Positions 24,869 to 36,385 of a DNA stretch of 64,000 nucleotides are shown piece by piece. Origin of the DNA: Okapia johnstoni. Lineage: Eukaryota; Chordata; Mammalia; Artiodactyla; Giraffidae. Each line of letters begins with the position of its first letter. The first letter of the stretch is position 1. The notes beneath the pieces are model-generated. The model saw only the letters and a program-made list of their open reading frames with translations, had not been told where the DNA came from and did not search any database. Location: the NCBI GenBank assembly GCA_024291935.2, contig CM044315.1, positions 50,504,385 through 50,568,384 on the forward strand, in the 5' to 3' direction. A program made the translations under genes and the position numbers.

Positions 24869-24997
24869 ATCTGTGTCTCCAAGTGCCCAGAAAGATTTTT
24901 AACTTACATGGAAATACAATTTAAGTACAAAAATGACAGTGAATACTGGACATACTACAGCCAGTTCTGCCGGACTACTTTTCTTAAGCCTGCGGAG
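24869..24997 (+). CDS. SLC44A5: SLC44A5 exon 2 of window: extracellular loop 1
   Basis: A 129-base exon, 43 codons in phase 0 at both ends, from tttcacag to gtatgtgtg. It reads [17 protein letters not shown]... and ends TTFLKPAE. The ICVSKCP and FLTY motifs follow directly from the preceding exon, as in other SLC44 proteins. NDS is a possible sequon. Translation stays open for about 20 codons into the intron, but the donor is strong and the next exon continues the protein. Confidence 0.9.
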
Positions 24998-25822
24998 GTA
25001 TGTGTGTTTAAGCTTAAAACTAGAGAAGAATTTATCTTGTTTCAATCTCAAGTGTAATGTATTTGTAACTGGACAAGCTCCAAAATTTTCTAGGAAATGA
25101 TTACTAATGTTAGCATTTCATTAAAGCACAAATGCACACATATATGTACAAACATAACACAATTTAGAGCATGTCATTTTGTAGACATGGGGTGTTATAC
25201 AGGACTGTTAGGTCTGGTAAGTTAGTATCAACTATTTCCTGACACCAACAGATTCTCCACTTGGATGGATTTTTTTTGCTGTCAAGAGCTAGGAACTAAA
25301 TGTCATTTGCGGTCACCATTTCATTAATGTGGTGATAAAGCTCCATGGCTACGGGGTAACAAGAACTTTACTTCCAAACCTGGTTTGATAATTACTCATT
25401 TGAAAAAATCCCCAAACACTACCTAGACTTAAGATTTATAAGGGAATTCTACAGCCTTATTATGTTAATTAGTTGTGATGGCTTCTAAATTAGAGGAGAT
25501 ATCATTTTTCCAGGAAAAAAGTAAAGCATTAGACTGAGGATATAACTAAGACAAAGATACACACCTTCAAAGATTTACCTTGGTTTCAGCATGTCTGACT
25601 TGATTATTGTTGATTCGATTGAATTACAGTTAGGATATTTAAGAGTGTTTGTCAAACAAGTATGTGTGTATGATAATCTTACAATTACTCTTACTAGGGG
25701 AGTAATTTGAAATTAGGAGATTATTAGGGAATTGCATTTTTAAAGGATACAATTTATATATTGAGTAAGATGCGTCATCATATAGTCTTTGAAATGTTAA
25801 CACACTCTTCCTTCAATTTTAG

Positions 25823-25883
25823 ACTCTCTCACAAGTTTTACTGGATAATGATTGTCCATCAGCGATTTATCCAAGCAAACCTT
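25823..25883 (+). CDS. SLC44A5: SLC44A5 exon 3 of window: extracellular loop 1
   Basis: A 61-base exon between cttcaattttag and gtaagtgg, entering in phase 0 and leaving one base. It encodes TLSQVLLDNDCPSAIYPSKP, matching the family segment with a conserved DCP and PSKP. Only 825 bases of intron separate it from the previous exon. A MIR-like relic begins within tens of bases of its donor. Confidence 0.9.
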
Positions 25884-25889
25884 GTAAGT

Positions 25890-26090
25890 GGTTATTATTT
25901 TACCTCAGAAACACAGGATCTACCAAGAAGTTATTTAATTCAGTTCCCTTATTTTACAATTGACAAAACTGAGGCTGAGAATGGTCCTATGACTGGCCCA
26001 GAGTGGCAGAGTTAATTGAGAAGAAAGCAAAAGCTACAAAGCCCATTCTTCTGACTCCAGCCCAGGGTGTTCCCCAGGAGCTTGGTGAGG
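25890..26090 (+). repeat. MIR-like relic next to an exon
   Basis: Begins within tens of bases of the exon donor at 25883. Core words: ttattttacaattgacaaaa, ctgaggctgagaatggtcct, ttctgactccagcccagggt. Confidence 0.6.
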
Positions 26091-26439
26091 TTTTAGGTTT
26101 GGTGGCATAAATGCACACAGAAAAATTTGAAAATTGAATATTGAAAGTTCAGTAAGCTTGATTCTTTGCTACTCTAAGAACACACATGAGCCACACACAG
26201 ACATACCCTAACACACCTACCCCTGAATTCGGCCAAAAATTTGTTGAAAAATTGCTTGGGGAGTGAAAATGGGCTATATATTTGTCTTTATAATTTAAAA
26301 CATGAAATACTTATATGTCTCCTGAATTAACTGACATTATATTTCTTTAAAATTTATAAACTTAGACCCTGTTTAGGAGAAAATGAGATAATCACTCATT
26401 TTCCTTTCTTAAACATACAATTCTAACTACAGGTTAAAA

Positions 26440-27665
26440 AGCTTTACATGAAGATGTCCATCACAATGTTATTCAAAAGAACCAAAAAAAAAGAAAAAAA
26501 GAAAAGGAAATATTCTAATATCCAAGAGCAGGAATATACTGAAATAAATTATGATGCATTTATTAAATGAAATATTTTAGAATTTTTACATATGATAAGT
26601 ATTGTTTATGTTACAATTTTTAAAAAATGAAAAATACTATATGAATTGTAATGACAAGCCTGTATAAATGAGAATGAATAAACAAAAAAAATATTCAAAG
26701 AAAAAGATTGAAAAGAAATATGCCAAAATATTAAGTAATTAGCTGGAATCAAGATTGATGGGAGAAATATTAATAACCTCAGATATGCAGATGACACCAC
26801 CCTGATGGCAGAAAGTGAAGAAGAACTAAAGAGCCTCTTGATGAAAGTGAAAGAGGAGAGTGAAAAAGTTGGCTTAAAACTCAGCATTCAGAAAACTAAG
26901 ATCATGGCATCCAGTCCTATAACTTCATGACAAATAGATGGGGAAACAGTGGAAACAGTGACAGAGTTTATTTTTTTGATCTCCAAAATCACTGCAGATG
27001 GTGACTGCAGCCATGGAATTAAAAGACACTTGCTCCTTTCAAGAAAAGTTGTGACCAATCTAGACAGCATATTAAAAAGCAGAGACATTACTTTGCCAAC
27101 AAAGGTCCATCTAGTCAAAGCTATGGTTTTTCCAGTGGTCATGTATGGATGTGAGAGTTGGGCTATAAAGAAAGCCGAGCGCCGAAGAATTGATGCTTTT
27201 GAACTGTGGTGTTGGAGAAGACTCTTTGAGAGTCCCTTGGACTACAAGGAGATCCAACCAGTCCATCCTAAAGGAAATCAGTCCTGAATATTCATTGGAA
27301 GGACTGAAGCTGAAGCTGAAACTCCAATAGTTAGGCCACCTGATGCGAAGAACTGACTCATTTGAAAAGACCCTGATGCTGGGAAAGATTGAAGGCAGGA
27401 GGAGAAGGGGACAACAGAGGATGAGATGGTTGGATGGCATCATCGACTCAATGGACATGAGTTTGAGCAAGCTCCGGGAGTTGGTGGTGGACAGGGAAGC
27501 CTGGTGTGCTGCAGTCCATGGGGTCACAAAGAGTTGGACAACAGTGAGCAACTGAACTGAACTGATTTTGGAGATAGCAAAACTATGGCCATTTTCTGCC
27601 TTCTTTCTTCTTTTTTCTATATCTGTTTTCCACAATGAGTACATATTTCTTTTAAAATGGAAGAA
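26440..27665 (+). repeat. Ancient repeat split by a BovB
   Basis: The left part (26440-26741, tgttattcaaaagaaccaaa...aagaaatatgccaaaatatt) and right part (27566-27665, attttctgccttctttcttc...ttccacaatgagtacatatt) together follow the order of one old mammalian repeat also seen at 28490-28680. I cannot name the family with confidence. Confidence 0.5.
26742..27565 (+). mobile_element. BovB LINE, 5'-truncated
   Basis: From the end of the RT domain (NNLRYADD at about 26770) to the 3' end with gagcaactgaactgaactga. A 112-codon frame at 26949-27287 covers FLISKITADGDCSHGIKRH and GCESWAIKKAERR. A stop near 26928 and an extra base near 27226 interrupt it. Confidence 0.92.
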
Positions 27666-27986
27666 AGATAATAGTCATCAGTTTGAGTAGAAAGTCAAGG
27701 TACCATTGAGTTAGCGACCATCAAACACCGTGTCTTACATGATCCCTTCATTCTTCTCTGGATCATTAAAGACCCTCCATCTAAGTTGTGGGTCTGGCAA
27801 GCAACTGCATTTAACCAGGATTCCCTGAGCAATAGTGTCTGTAGTTAAGAACAGTGTTATAGATTTTTATGCAAAATGGTAAAAATTAATCATTAGTCAC
27901 TGAAGATACATTAGGTATATAAGATATAGTCCCTGCCTTTACAGTTATAGTTTGTTTAGATCACACTATATAAAATGTACTTTTGG

Positions 27987-28318
27987 GATGTTGTTGTTTA
28001 ATTGCTAAGTCATGTCTGACTCTTTTGCAACTCCATGGACTGTAGCCCACCAGGTTCCTTTGTCCATGGAATTCTCCAGGCCAGAATACTGAAGTAGGTA
28101 GCCTTTCCCTTCTCCAGGGGATCTTCCCAACCCAGGGGTCAAACCCAGGTCTCCCGCATTACCAGTGGATTCTTTACCAACTGTGCCATCAGGGAGTCTA
28201 AGAATACTGGAATGGGTTGCCATTTCCTTCTCCAGGGGATCTTCTTGACCCCGGGATTGAACCCACATCTCCTGCATTGCCAGGCAGATTCTTTACCAGT
28301 GAGCCACCAGGGAAGCCC
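27987..28318 (-). mobile_element. Two Bov-tA units fused head to tail
   Basis: Antisense. A complete unit from ttgctaagtcatgtctgact to caactgtgccatcagggagt (about 27998-28196) runs directly into a second, partial unit from aatactggaatgggttgcca to gagccaccagggaagccc. Confidence 0.9.
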
Positions 28319-28319
28319 T

Positions 28320-28904
28320 CATTGGGGACACAAAAATGAATAAGGCACAGCCCTTCAAAGTCTAGTGAAGGAAACATTGAAATCAATTTGTATCCCCCTA
28401 ATAGAGAGTTAAATATAGTACTTGAAACAATGTTACGCAGCTAACAAAATTCACTCATTAAAGATTTTATAAACGGAAATAAGTAATAATGAAACAAGAG
28501 ACAATATCTCATATACTCTATAGTTAATAACTCTCAACAAAAAAAATGTATACGGAAGAAAGACTGGAAGGAAATGCACCAAAATGTTAATATAGTTCAC
28601 TGTAGCTGGTAAAACTATGTACAGTTTTGTATCTTGTTTCAAGAATTTTTCTCTACTTTCCAAAAATATAATGAGCATATTTAGTAGTTAAAGGTAACAG
28701 ACTAGATGAATTACTGTCCAGAAATAACTACCTAGAACAAGTTTGGGAGGATCTATAGATGGGATCAGTCATATTGAAGAAGCAAAAAGAAAAGGAGTAC
28801 ACAAAAAGGCAGAAGGGGTAGGAGAGAACCTGGGCCTGTGAGCCAAGGGAAGAGAGTTATAAAGGGCAGGGGTTGTCTCCTGTGTCAAAGACTCATTCAA
28901 CAGA
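28320..28904. other. Intronic sequence with one ancient repeat
   Basis: Positions 28490-28680 show the same old repeat as 26440-27665 (gactggaaggaaatgcacca, ctctactttccaaaaatata). Nothing else recognised. Confidence 0.4.
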
Positions 28905-29170
28905 AAAATTAACTCATTCAACAGCAAAGATTTACTGAGTTCCATTATGTACCAAGCACTGTGCTAGATAATGGGTTTCAGCAGGATGAAGTAAAAAGTA
29001 TTTGGAAGTTTTGGCAATTAGGGGGTCATTGGACTCACTGGGAGGACAGTTTCCATGGCAAGGTGGAGGCAGAAATATGGTTGGATTGAGAGGGAATAGA
29101 ATCATCTGGTAGAGACTATGTCAAATTTACCAGGGGGGAGCAGGACAAAGAGAGGATACTGAAGCAGTCA
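28905..29170 (-). repeat. L2 3' end relic (antisense)
   Basis: ttcaacagcaaagatttact, gtaccaagcactgtgctaga and the purine-rich stretch that follows are in L2 antisense order. Old and fragmentary. Confidence 0.55.
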
Positions 29171-29405
29171 TCCCTATTACAGATACTACAGAAGATGAAG
29201 GTGAGTAGACAAACTGATTTTAAAGCCAGATAAGTCAGGAAAAGCTTTATGAAGACATAGTTCTTTCTCTATATCAACTGCTTTCATATTTTCAGGTTTA
29301 AACTGAATAGCAACCCCTGAAAGTCTGTAATACTTCTTGTAAGAAAATATAAAGATAAACCATTCCTGACTCTTCCTCTTTCTTCCTTTAAAATTGAGGT
29401 TTTAA

Positions 29406-29645
29406 TGTATATTGTCATATGTGAAGCGGAACACCATTCCATATTCTATGCACGGGACGGATGCTCAGGGATGGAGCGTTGGGATGACACAGAGGGATGG
29501 GAAGGGGAGGGAGGTGGGAGGAGGGTTCGGGAGGGGGAGCACATGTGAACCCATGGCTGATTCATGTCAATGTATGGCAAAAACTACTGCAATATTGTGG
29601 AGTGGTTGGCCCCCAACTAAAATAAAAAAATAAAATAAAAAAAAT
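29406..29645 (+). mobile_element. Short L1 3' end with 16-base target-site duplication
   Basis: Only about 240 bases of ruminant L1 3' UTR: the G-rich tract at 29496-29545, cccatggctgattcatgtca, tatggcaaaaactactgc, and an A-rich tail. Identical flanks aaaattgaggttttaa at 29390-29405 and 29646-29661 mark the insertion. A short ORF over it has no coding meaning. Confidence 0.93.
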
Positions 29646-29661
29646 AAAATTGAGGTTTTAA

Positions 29662-30373
29662 AACATTTTTAGTAATCGAGATTTGTAGAGAAGCAAAGAT
29701 TCTGTTGAATTAAAAACAAGTACATAAAAGACTGAATGACAAACTCTCAGAAATCATGCTAGTTGACAAAGTATGGGCCATTTTTGATGGCTTTATATTT
29801 CCATTTCCAGCCCCTCTAAAAAACTGATAAATGAAAAAGCTGGAAGAGAGACAAATTATTAACATTTTATAAATAAAAATTTGGTTATCTTAGTAGCCTA
29901 AAGTTTGAGCTGATGCTTATTTCTCAAGGAATTATTCACTAAACTCTGGTTTTCAAGGTTTCACTCAAAGAATATCTAAGAATTTTTAAAAAAATAACAA
30001 AACTAAATTCATCTAATAATTCAAGTAAATATAGCCTTTTTATTAAGATGTGTTGAGTATGAGAGCGAGGTTGTCAGTATTATTCTTATAAAACCTGTGC
30101 TATGTGTCCTGCTTATGGCTACTTAATGAATATACCATGTATGAAATAATCAAGTTTAAATGTAGCTTCAGATTATGATTTTATTTACTTCCCATGTCTG
30201 TCTTAGAATCATCAAAAAATCTGATTATCAAGTAATGGGAAGTTATCTATACTGAGCAAGTTATATAGTGTCTAGCAAGCAAGCATTTGATTATAAATAA
30301 CAGAAAGCTGAAGAAAGAGAGGATATCATAAAGAAAGAAAAGTGATTATCATAATTTTAATTTATTTTTACAG
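29662..30373. other. Intronic sequence with nothing recognised
   Basis: AT-rich sequence leading to the polypyrimidine tract before the exon at 30374. No repeat identified. Confidence 0.5.
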
Positions 30374-30497
30374 TTCTCCAGAGATGTTTTCCAGACTTCT
30401 CTACTAAAAATGGCACTTTAACAGTAGGAAATAAGACAGTGTTTGATGATGGAAGTGGAAAGACAAGAAATGCTGCAGAACTCAGAACAGCTGCAAA
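30374..30497 (+). CDS. SLC44A5: SLC44A5 exon 4 of window: extracellular loop 1, glycosylation-rich
   Basis: A 124-base exon between tatttttacag and gtatgttg. Two bases complete a Phe codon, 40 codons follow, and two bases are left over. It encodes [20 protein letters not shown] and then [24 protein letters not shown] is a family signature. NGT and NKT are two potential N-glycosylation sequons within about six residues, consistent with an extracellular position. Confidence 0.92.
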
Positions 30498-31161
30498 GTA
30501 TGTTGATCACATCCCCATTTTCAATTTTTATGCACCCCATTATTATCCCTGAACTAAAGCTTTGTTAGGTTAAGGGTTATAGAGGAAAAATTGTGTGTTA
30601 TTCTGAAATATTCATGTCACTGTGGATTGGAGACGTTGGTATGTGTTCGTTAAGAAAACCAAAGGGAAAAGCAGAATGAATTTGAAAAAACAATTATGTT
30701 TTTCAAAATGGTTAAGTCTTTCATCATCAACAGGTACATAAATGAGACATCAGGAAACATATTGAGACATCTTAATATAATTTACTTTTGAATGAGCATA
30801 ATTTAAAAAACCCATGATTTTTTAAAGCATCATTTAAAAAAAAATGACTGAAATAATAAAACTGCCAGCTGTTTTAAATGGAAGGGAGCCTTAAGAAAGG
30901 TGAAACAGCCATGGTGCTGCTGTGTTGAATTTCTATTAATACTTACAATGAAATAAATGTTCTGTTTCTCTTGGCTGTATGCATCATGGCATTCCACGTT
31001 ATTTGGAAATATAATTTCCTCATGCACACAGATGTGTGTATACAAATTTAAACACACAGAGTATCATTGCATAGCTCAGTTGTTAAATTTAAAATTAAAA
31101 ATATATTGCAAAAATGTATTGTTCTAATAGTACAATTCCACTGATAAAATTTTGAAGTAAG
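30498..31161. other. Intronic sequence with nothing recognised
   Basis: AT-rich, no exon or nameable repeat. Minus-strand ORFs at 30830-31371 include SINE-derived reading frames only. Confidence 0.45.
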
Positions 31162-31381
31162 CACATGTGTGCTAAGTTGCTTCTGTTGTGTCCGACTCTT
31201 TGCAACCCTATGAACTGTAGCGTGCCAGGTTCCTCTGTCCATGGGATTCTCCAGGCACAAATACTGGAGTGGATTGCCATGCCCACCTCCAGGTAATCTT
31301 AATACAGGGGTCGAACTCATATCTCTTATGTCTCCTTCACTGGCAGGCAGGTTCTTCACCACTAGTGCCACCTGGGAAACC
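31162..31381 (-). mobile_element. Bov-tA SINE
   Basis: Antisense, from gtgtgctaagttgcttctgt to gtgccacctgggaaaccc, with more divergence in the tRNA head (aatcttaatacaggggtcga) than most copies here. Confidence 0.92.
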
Positions 31382-32008
31382 CAACTAAATTAAATTACAC
31401 TATGATGTATATATATATATATGGTACAGCTAAGTAAACTGGGAAATTATAATCACAAAAGTCAGAATTATGGTTATTTTAGGGGAAGGGAGAGGTATTG
31501 TAATTGGAGCACATGGGGGAAAGGAATGACTGTGTTGTACTAAGTGTGTTCACTTTGATAACCCATCCAACTGGATGCTAATGATTTGTGTCCTTTTCTG
31601 CATGTGCCTCTTTGTGCCTTCTGCTACAGAGTGTCAGAAGAAGCAGAAACTAAATATCATATTCACTCTTAGCTCTATGGATTTTATAAGTTAGAAGCTG
31701 ATCTTATTTAAATTCATGTCTTATATTGAGGTCTCTGCAACACTGAGGGCATGTTGCATATATTGGAAAAATGTTGTTTACCACTCTTGAAAGCAATGCT
31801 TCCTCTGTCTGTAGCTGTAGCTACCTTTGTAGGTTCACCAAAGTGACACCTCATGTATTATTGTGGCTAGCAAAAGGGTCACTAGTGATAAATGGTTTCT
31901 AAAAATATGCTTAGAACATCAGCTTCCAAGTCCCTTTTATCATAACAAGAACATTTCTCTTTAGTGGTAGTCAAAAAATAATTGATTTTTTTTCTTCTTT
32001 GAATTCAG

Positions 32009-32092
32009 TGGTATCAATAAAGCCCTTGATGCAAGGGCAATTGGAATGAAGGTGTTTGAAGACTATGTAACAACATGGTATTGGATTCTCAT
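32009..32092 (+). CDS. SLC44A5: SLC44A5 exon 5 of window: end of loop 1, start of helix 2
   Basis: An 84-base exon between gaattcag and gtaagtga. It completes an Asn codon, then reads [19 protein letters not shown] and TTWYWIL. The KVFEDY-x-x-(T/S)WYWIL motif marks the passage from the extracellular loop into the second helix in SLC44 proteins. The two bases left over join TGG of the next exon to give Ile-Gly. Confidence 0.92.
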
Positions 32093-32639
32093 GTAAGTGA
32101 AAATATAAGTGTTTCGTCTCCAGCCCCATTCTGAGTTTATCTTTGTAGAATTTCTTTCATCAGATTCCCCATTCATATTCATGAATGAGAGATTGACTCA
32201 GATTTCAGTTCCTGTCAGTTTCTTTTTCAGAGTGAAGAGCCAAAAATATTTGGAAATCTGCCCAATATTAGCAGAAAGTTTAAGAATGTGAATTTTAATT
32301 TTACTCATTAAATTACTAGTAAGAGTATTCATATATTTCAAGTCCCATGGGGCCTCACTGTGGCATGTATGTGCCTTTCACCATGTATAACATTTGTCCT
32401 TCCCTTGATCTCCAAAGGATCATTCTTATTTTTTAATGCAGCCCTTCCACATAATGTTTGTTATCATCATCATCAAACTCGCTGTACTTATGAAAAGCTT
32501 AAAAAGATATATGAAGGGAGGAAGAGGTTTTAAATTTTCAGACATAAGACTTGCATTTCTGAAACATAAAGGAAAATGTAGTCAGTCTTCCAGAGCAGGT
32601 CCATGTGTTTGATATCCCTAAGTCTGTCATTACTATCTG
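32093..32639. other. Intronic sequence with nothing recognised
   Basis: No repeat or exon identified. The open frame just after the donor at 32092 is not supported by splice phase or family motifs. Confidence 0.45.
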
Positions 32640-33185
32640 GCTTTTGTGTCACCTTCTTGTACCTTAAGTACCTTAAAGGCATCTATGACTCCCTAGTAAT
32701 CAAAGAATAAAGTGGAAACTTCTTCAGATACTTACAGGAACTCTTACATCCTATCCAACTTACTTTCCCAGATTTATCTACATCTATGTTTCTTGATTAA
32801 CCCTGTATTCTAAACACAGCAAATAGCATACCCATTCTCAGACCATCACACCCTTGTGTTTTTGCACATTCTCTTCTCTTTCCTAGAATATCCTCCCTTG
32901 TTCCCTGGGAAATTTCATCTCATTATTTAAAATCAGCTTTTGTGTCACTTATGATATCTTCTTAACTTCCCTAGATATAGTAAATTACTTGCACCTCTGT
33001 GTTCCTCATTCATTGTGTGTCTGTGTGTATGTACGTGTGTACATACATATATGTAAACACACATATCTATCTTCTATATAGCACCTACCATCTTGTATTT
33101 TATTTGCCTGTCTCTTTCCCTCTGATAAACTATGAAATCTTACTATGGTAACTATGTCTAACCTGTCTTTGTTTTCCAGAGTCCT
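32640..33185 (+). repeat. Probable L2 relic (sense)
   Basis: Order of pieces fits L2: taatcaaagaataaagtgga, tttgcacattctcttctctt, tagaatatcctcccttgttc, and a late tttgcctgtctctttccctc. It contains a TG/TA-rich patch at 33013-33066. Strongly diverged. Confidence 0.5.
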
Positions 33186-33689
33186 AGTATGGTTCTTGGA
33201 CTGTAGAGAATCATGGAAAATGTGGGTTTAAGAAACAGTTATAAAAGTACTAGGGGGAAAAGATAGATATATTTAAGTAAGGTGCTTAATAAAGTCAAAG
33301 TTGTATTGTGTGTAAAATACTAGGGAGTAGTTTTTAGAGCTATAAAACTAGATAGTTTTATGAGGTTTTACATTGTTATGCTTTATCTTAAACAAAGTAA
33401 TTATTTTCAGTGTGTGTTTCAGGGTATATCTCCATAGCAGAGACTGTAGTTTATACTTGACAGGAAACTGGTACCCCTGTTCTCAGACCTGAATATCACT
33501 AGATAATTTCTGTCTCTTCTTTATTTTGGCTTTTCTACTCTCACCTGAGAAAGGTATAATTTATAATAGATTCTCCTGTCCTCCTCACACACACTGAAAT
33601 AGTCTCTACCCAGGGACTAAACACTAGAGCATAAACACCTCCCTTTATTATCAGCTCTTCTGTTCTCATCTGTTTCACACATATGGGAG

Positions 33690-33955
33690 AATGCCACTGA
33701 AGCATGTAAATTATCATAGGTGAAACAAATCGCCAGTCCAGGTTCGACGCATGATACAGGGTGCTCGGGGCTGGTGCACCGGGATGACCTGGAGGGATGG
33801 GATGGGGAGGGAGGTGGGAGGGGGTTCTGGAAGGGGAAAATATGTACACCCATGGTGGATTCATGTCAGTGTGTAGCAAAACAAATACAATATTGTAAAG
33901 TTAAAAGATAGAAAATAAACTAATTAAAAATAAAACAAAACAAACAAAAAGCCAA
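33690..33955 (+). mobile_element. L1 3' end, ruminant type
   Basis: L1 3' UTR in sense: caaatcgccagtccaggttc, gggtgctcggggctggtgca, a G-rich tract at 33795-33838, cccatggtggattcatgtca, and an A-rich tail. Strong 5' truncation. Confidence 0.9.
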
Positions 33956-34062
33956 ACAGACATGCCGGAACTTAGTGTACTCAGAATTTTTACGTGGGAA
34001 TTAAAAACACAAGTAGTCAAGAACTATATTTCTTATTTTTCCCCTCTGATCTTGTTTTTAAA

Positions 34063-34366
34063 ATTTTTATTTTATTTATTTTTATTTTTGGCTGTACTGG
34101 GTCTTGGTTACTGCACAGGATTTTCTCTAGCTGCAGCAAGTGGGGGCTTCTCATTGCGGTGGCTTCTCTTGTTGCAGAGCACAGGCTCTAGAGCGAGGGC
34201 TTCAGTAGTTGCAGTTCTGGGACTCTAGAACACAGGCTCAGTAGTTAATGGCACATGGACTTAGCTGCCCCAAGGCATGAGGGATCTTCCCAGACCAGGG
34301 ATTGAACCTGTGTCTTCTGTATTGACAGGAGGATTCTTTACCACTGAGCCACCAGGGAAGCCTCCC
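34063..34366 (-). mobile_element. CHR-type tRNA-Glu SINE
   Basis: Antisense copy: T-rich tail, ggctgtactgggtcttggtt, tgggggcttctcattgcggt, and the tRNA-like head ending gagccaccagggaagcc. This is the cetartiodactyl CHR family, distinct from Bov-tA because it lacks the BovB-derived tail. A 5'-proximal polymerase III box region remains legible on the minus strand. Confidence 0.85.
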
Positions 34367-35469
34367 ACCCCCTGCCCCAATCTTTTTTAAATAACCCTCT
34401 TGTCCTATGCCATAGAATAATTTTTCAATCACACTGCATATTTCAGCATTAAAGTATCTGTGGTTTGCTTCTAAATTAAAAGCCCAGGCTCTATAAGACT
34501 GTGCACTGAGAAGGTACTCTGGTACATGCTGTCATCTATCCAGTGACAGCATTATTAATAGTTTCTTCTTAAAGATAACATTTGAAGACAATAAGCTCAG
34601 TTACTGTGCCAGGCTGTCTGTTGCTATTTGGAAATTTGCAGATATCACCAGCAGTGTCAGGTCTTAACAGAGGCCATCAGCCAAATTTCCAATTTTAGTG
34701 AGTTCTCTTTGATGAAATCACTTAGAAAAATCCAATATAACTTTAACCTGGACATATAGTGGGGTTGGGAAGAAGTACCTTCAGTACTCAATCAAACCCC
34801 AGGAAGAAATTAAAACAAGGAAAATAGTCATGCTCTTGATTGCTTGATAAAGTCACATGGCCCAGGAGACACAGAGGCCTTATCCCGGCTCCAGATAATG
34901 GCCCACAGATCACTGGGGATCTGAAATAAGTGTCTGGTGATGTTAGACATCACAAACGATTAGAGATAATTAAACCAGAACGATAATGGCTACAAAATCA
35001 TGGATTCAGGAACTGTGTAGGACGATTATTTTGCTTGTCTTTCTGCCCTAAGATTGTTCTCTTACTGCTAGTTATATCACATGCGGTTTTCATTAGTGAC
35101 CAGGTATATAGAGCAGCAGTAACATCTCATGGATATGCTTTGTAGCTTATCACTTGGTGCGTTAAGTGTGAAGAAAAAGAATAGGACTGCGGCAGAAAGG
35201 AATTGTGATTTTTCCTGAACAACTATGGACACAGAATTTGCATTTACCTAGGCACCAAAAATGATTCATGTATCAAGTTCTGATGATCCTATTGTTTCCC
35301 TTGAAAGTCTTAACAGAAAGAATTGCTTATACTTTTTAATGTTATAAATGTTTCTACAGTCAGATAAAATAATCAAGAATTATTTTGAATAGAAATAAGT
35401 GTTGTCTTGCTGTGTTTGTTATGTTTAGCACACTGGCCCCCTATGTTTGTTGTGCCTTTTTTCCTCCAG
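34367..35469. other. Repeat-free intronic island
   Basis: About 1.1 kb with no recognisable SINE or LINE, unusual in this window. It holds several GATA-type motifs between 34845 and 35152 (see findings). No coding evidence until the exon at 35470. Confidence 0.5.
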
Positions 35470-35582
35470 TGGCCTGACTATCGCCATGCTCCTCAGCTGG
35501 ATGTTTGTGATGCTCCTGAGGTTCACAGCTGGATTGCTTTTCTGGATCTTCACCTTTGGTGTGATTGGAATCATAGCTTATG
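35470..35582 (+). CDS. SLC44A5: SLC44A5 exon 6 of window: helices 2 and 3
   Basis: A 113-base exon between tttcctccag and gtaggtat. It holds 37 codons after one completing base: GLTIAMLLSWMFVMLLRF, then TAGLLFWIFTFGVIGIIAY. It is almost entirely hydrophobic, with LLRF-x-AG between two helices as in family members. One leftover base is completed by the next exon. The following intron, 7.8 kb, is rich in repeats. Confidence 0.92.
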
Positions 35583-36180
35583 GTAGGTATCCACCCATCT
35601 TAAAATCACCAAATATCAAAATAATCTTTTTCTTTTCAGTTGCCATTGTCAATTACCAGAAAGCATTTTGCTTCCAGTGAATTTAATCCTTTTTTACTGT
35701 CTTCCTAAAGGTGTTAAATTGAGAAAAATTACTTAATTCTGCATATTAGTGTCTCTGTTACTTTTTTCTTCTTTATCTCGGGGGAAAAAGTGCTATCAAA
35801 ATATTCTTCTATTTTTCTCTACAGTCTTTGGTCTCATATCTCATGAGTATTAAGAAGGAGGTGAAAAGAATCCCATTTAGGTTAATGAAAACTATTTCAG
35901 ACAATTTCTTTTAGTCTTTTAACTTTTTATCTGATCAAAGGCCCAGGTCTGCATAGTTATAGATGTGTGATCGATCTATTTTTCTCTCTCAACTTAGCAC
36001 TTTTAATCCAGGTACTGTCACACACTTTAATAATTGGCCAGTACTCCATAATGGGCCATCACCCTCTAGAGGCAAGTATTCTGAATTACACTTATTGGAT
36101 GGAGAGTTACTTTACTTCTAGGTTGAGCTCTATTAACTCAGTTCTGCCAAATGCAGTACAGGTGAAATTCGAACATTAAA
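35583..36180. other. Intronic sequence with nothing recognised
   Basis: No repeat or RNA gene identified. A run of 15 A bases follows at 36179-36193. Confidence 0.45.
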
Positions 36181-36194
36181 AAAAAAAAAAAACT

Positions 36195-36385
36195 GGGCTT
36201 CCCTGGTGGCTCAGATGGTAAAGAATCTGCCTACAGTGCAGCAGACCTGGGTTTGATCCCTGAGTTGGGAGATCCTCTGGAGAAGGAAATGGTTACCCAC
36301 TCCAGTATTCTTGCCTGGAGAATTCTATGGAGAGAGGAGCCTGGTGGGCTACAGTCTGTGGGGTCGAAAAGAATCAGTGAACAGT
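36195..36385 (+). mobile_element. Bov-tA SINE
   Basis: Sense copy from gggcttccctggtggctcag to tgtggggtcgaaaagaatc. The tRNA head is well preserved. An A-rich run precedes it. Confidence 0.94.

Noticed and set aside
36195..36270. tRNA-like sequence with polymerase III box remnants
   Set aside because: It is the tRNA-derived head of a Bov-tA SINE and is followed by a BovB-type tail. No separate tRNA gene was found in the window.
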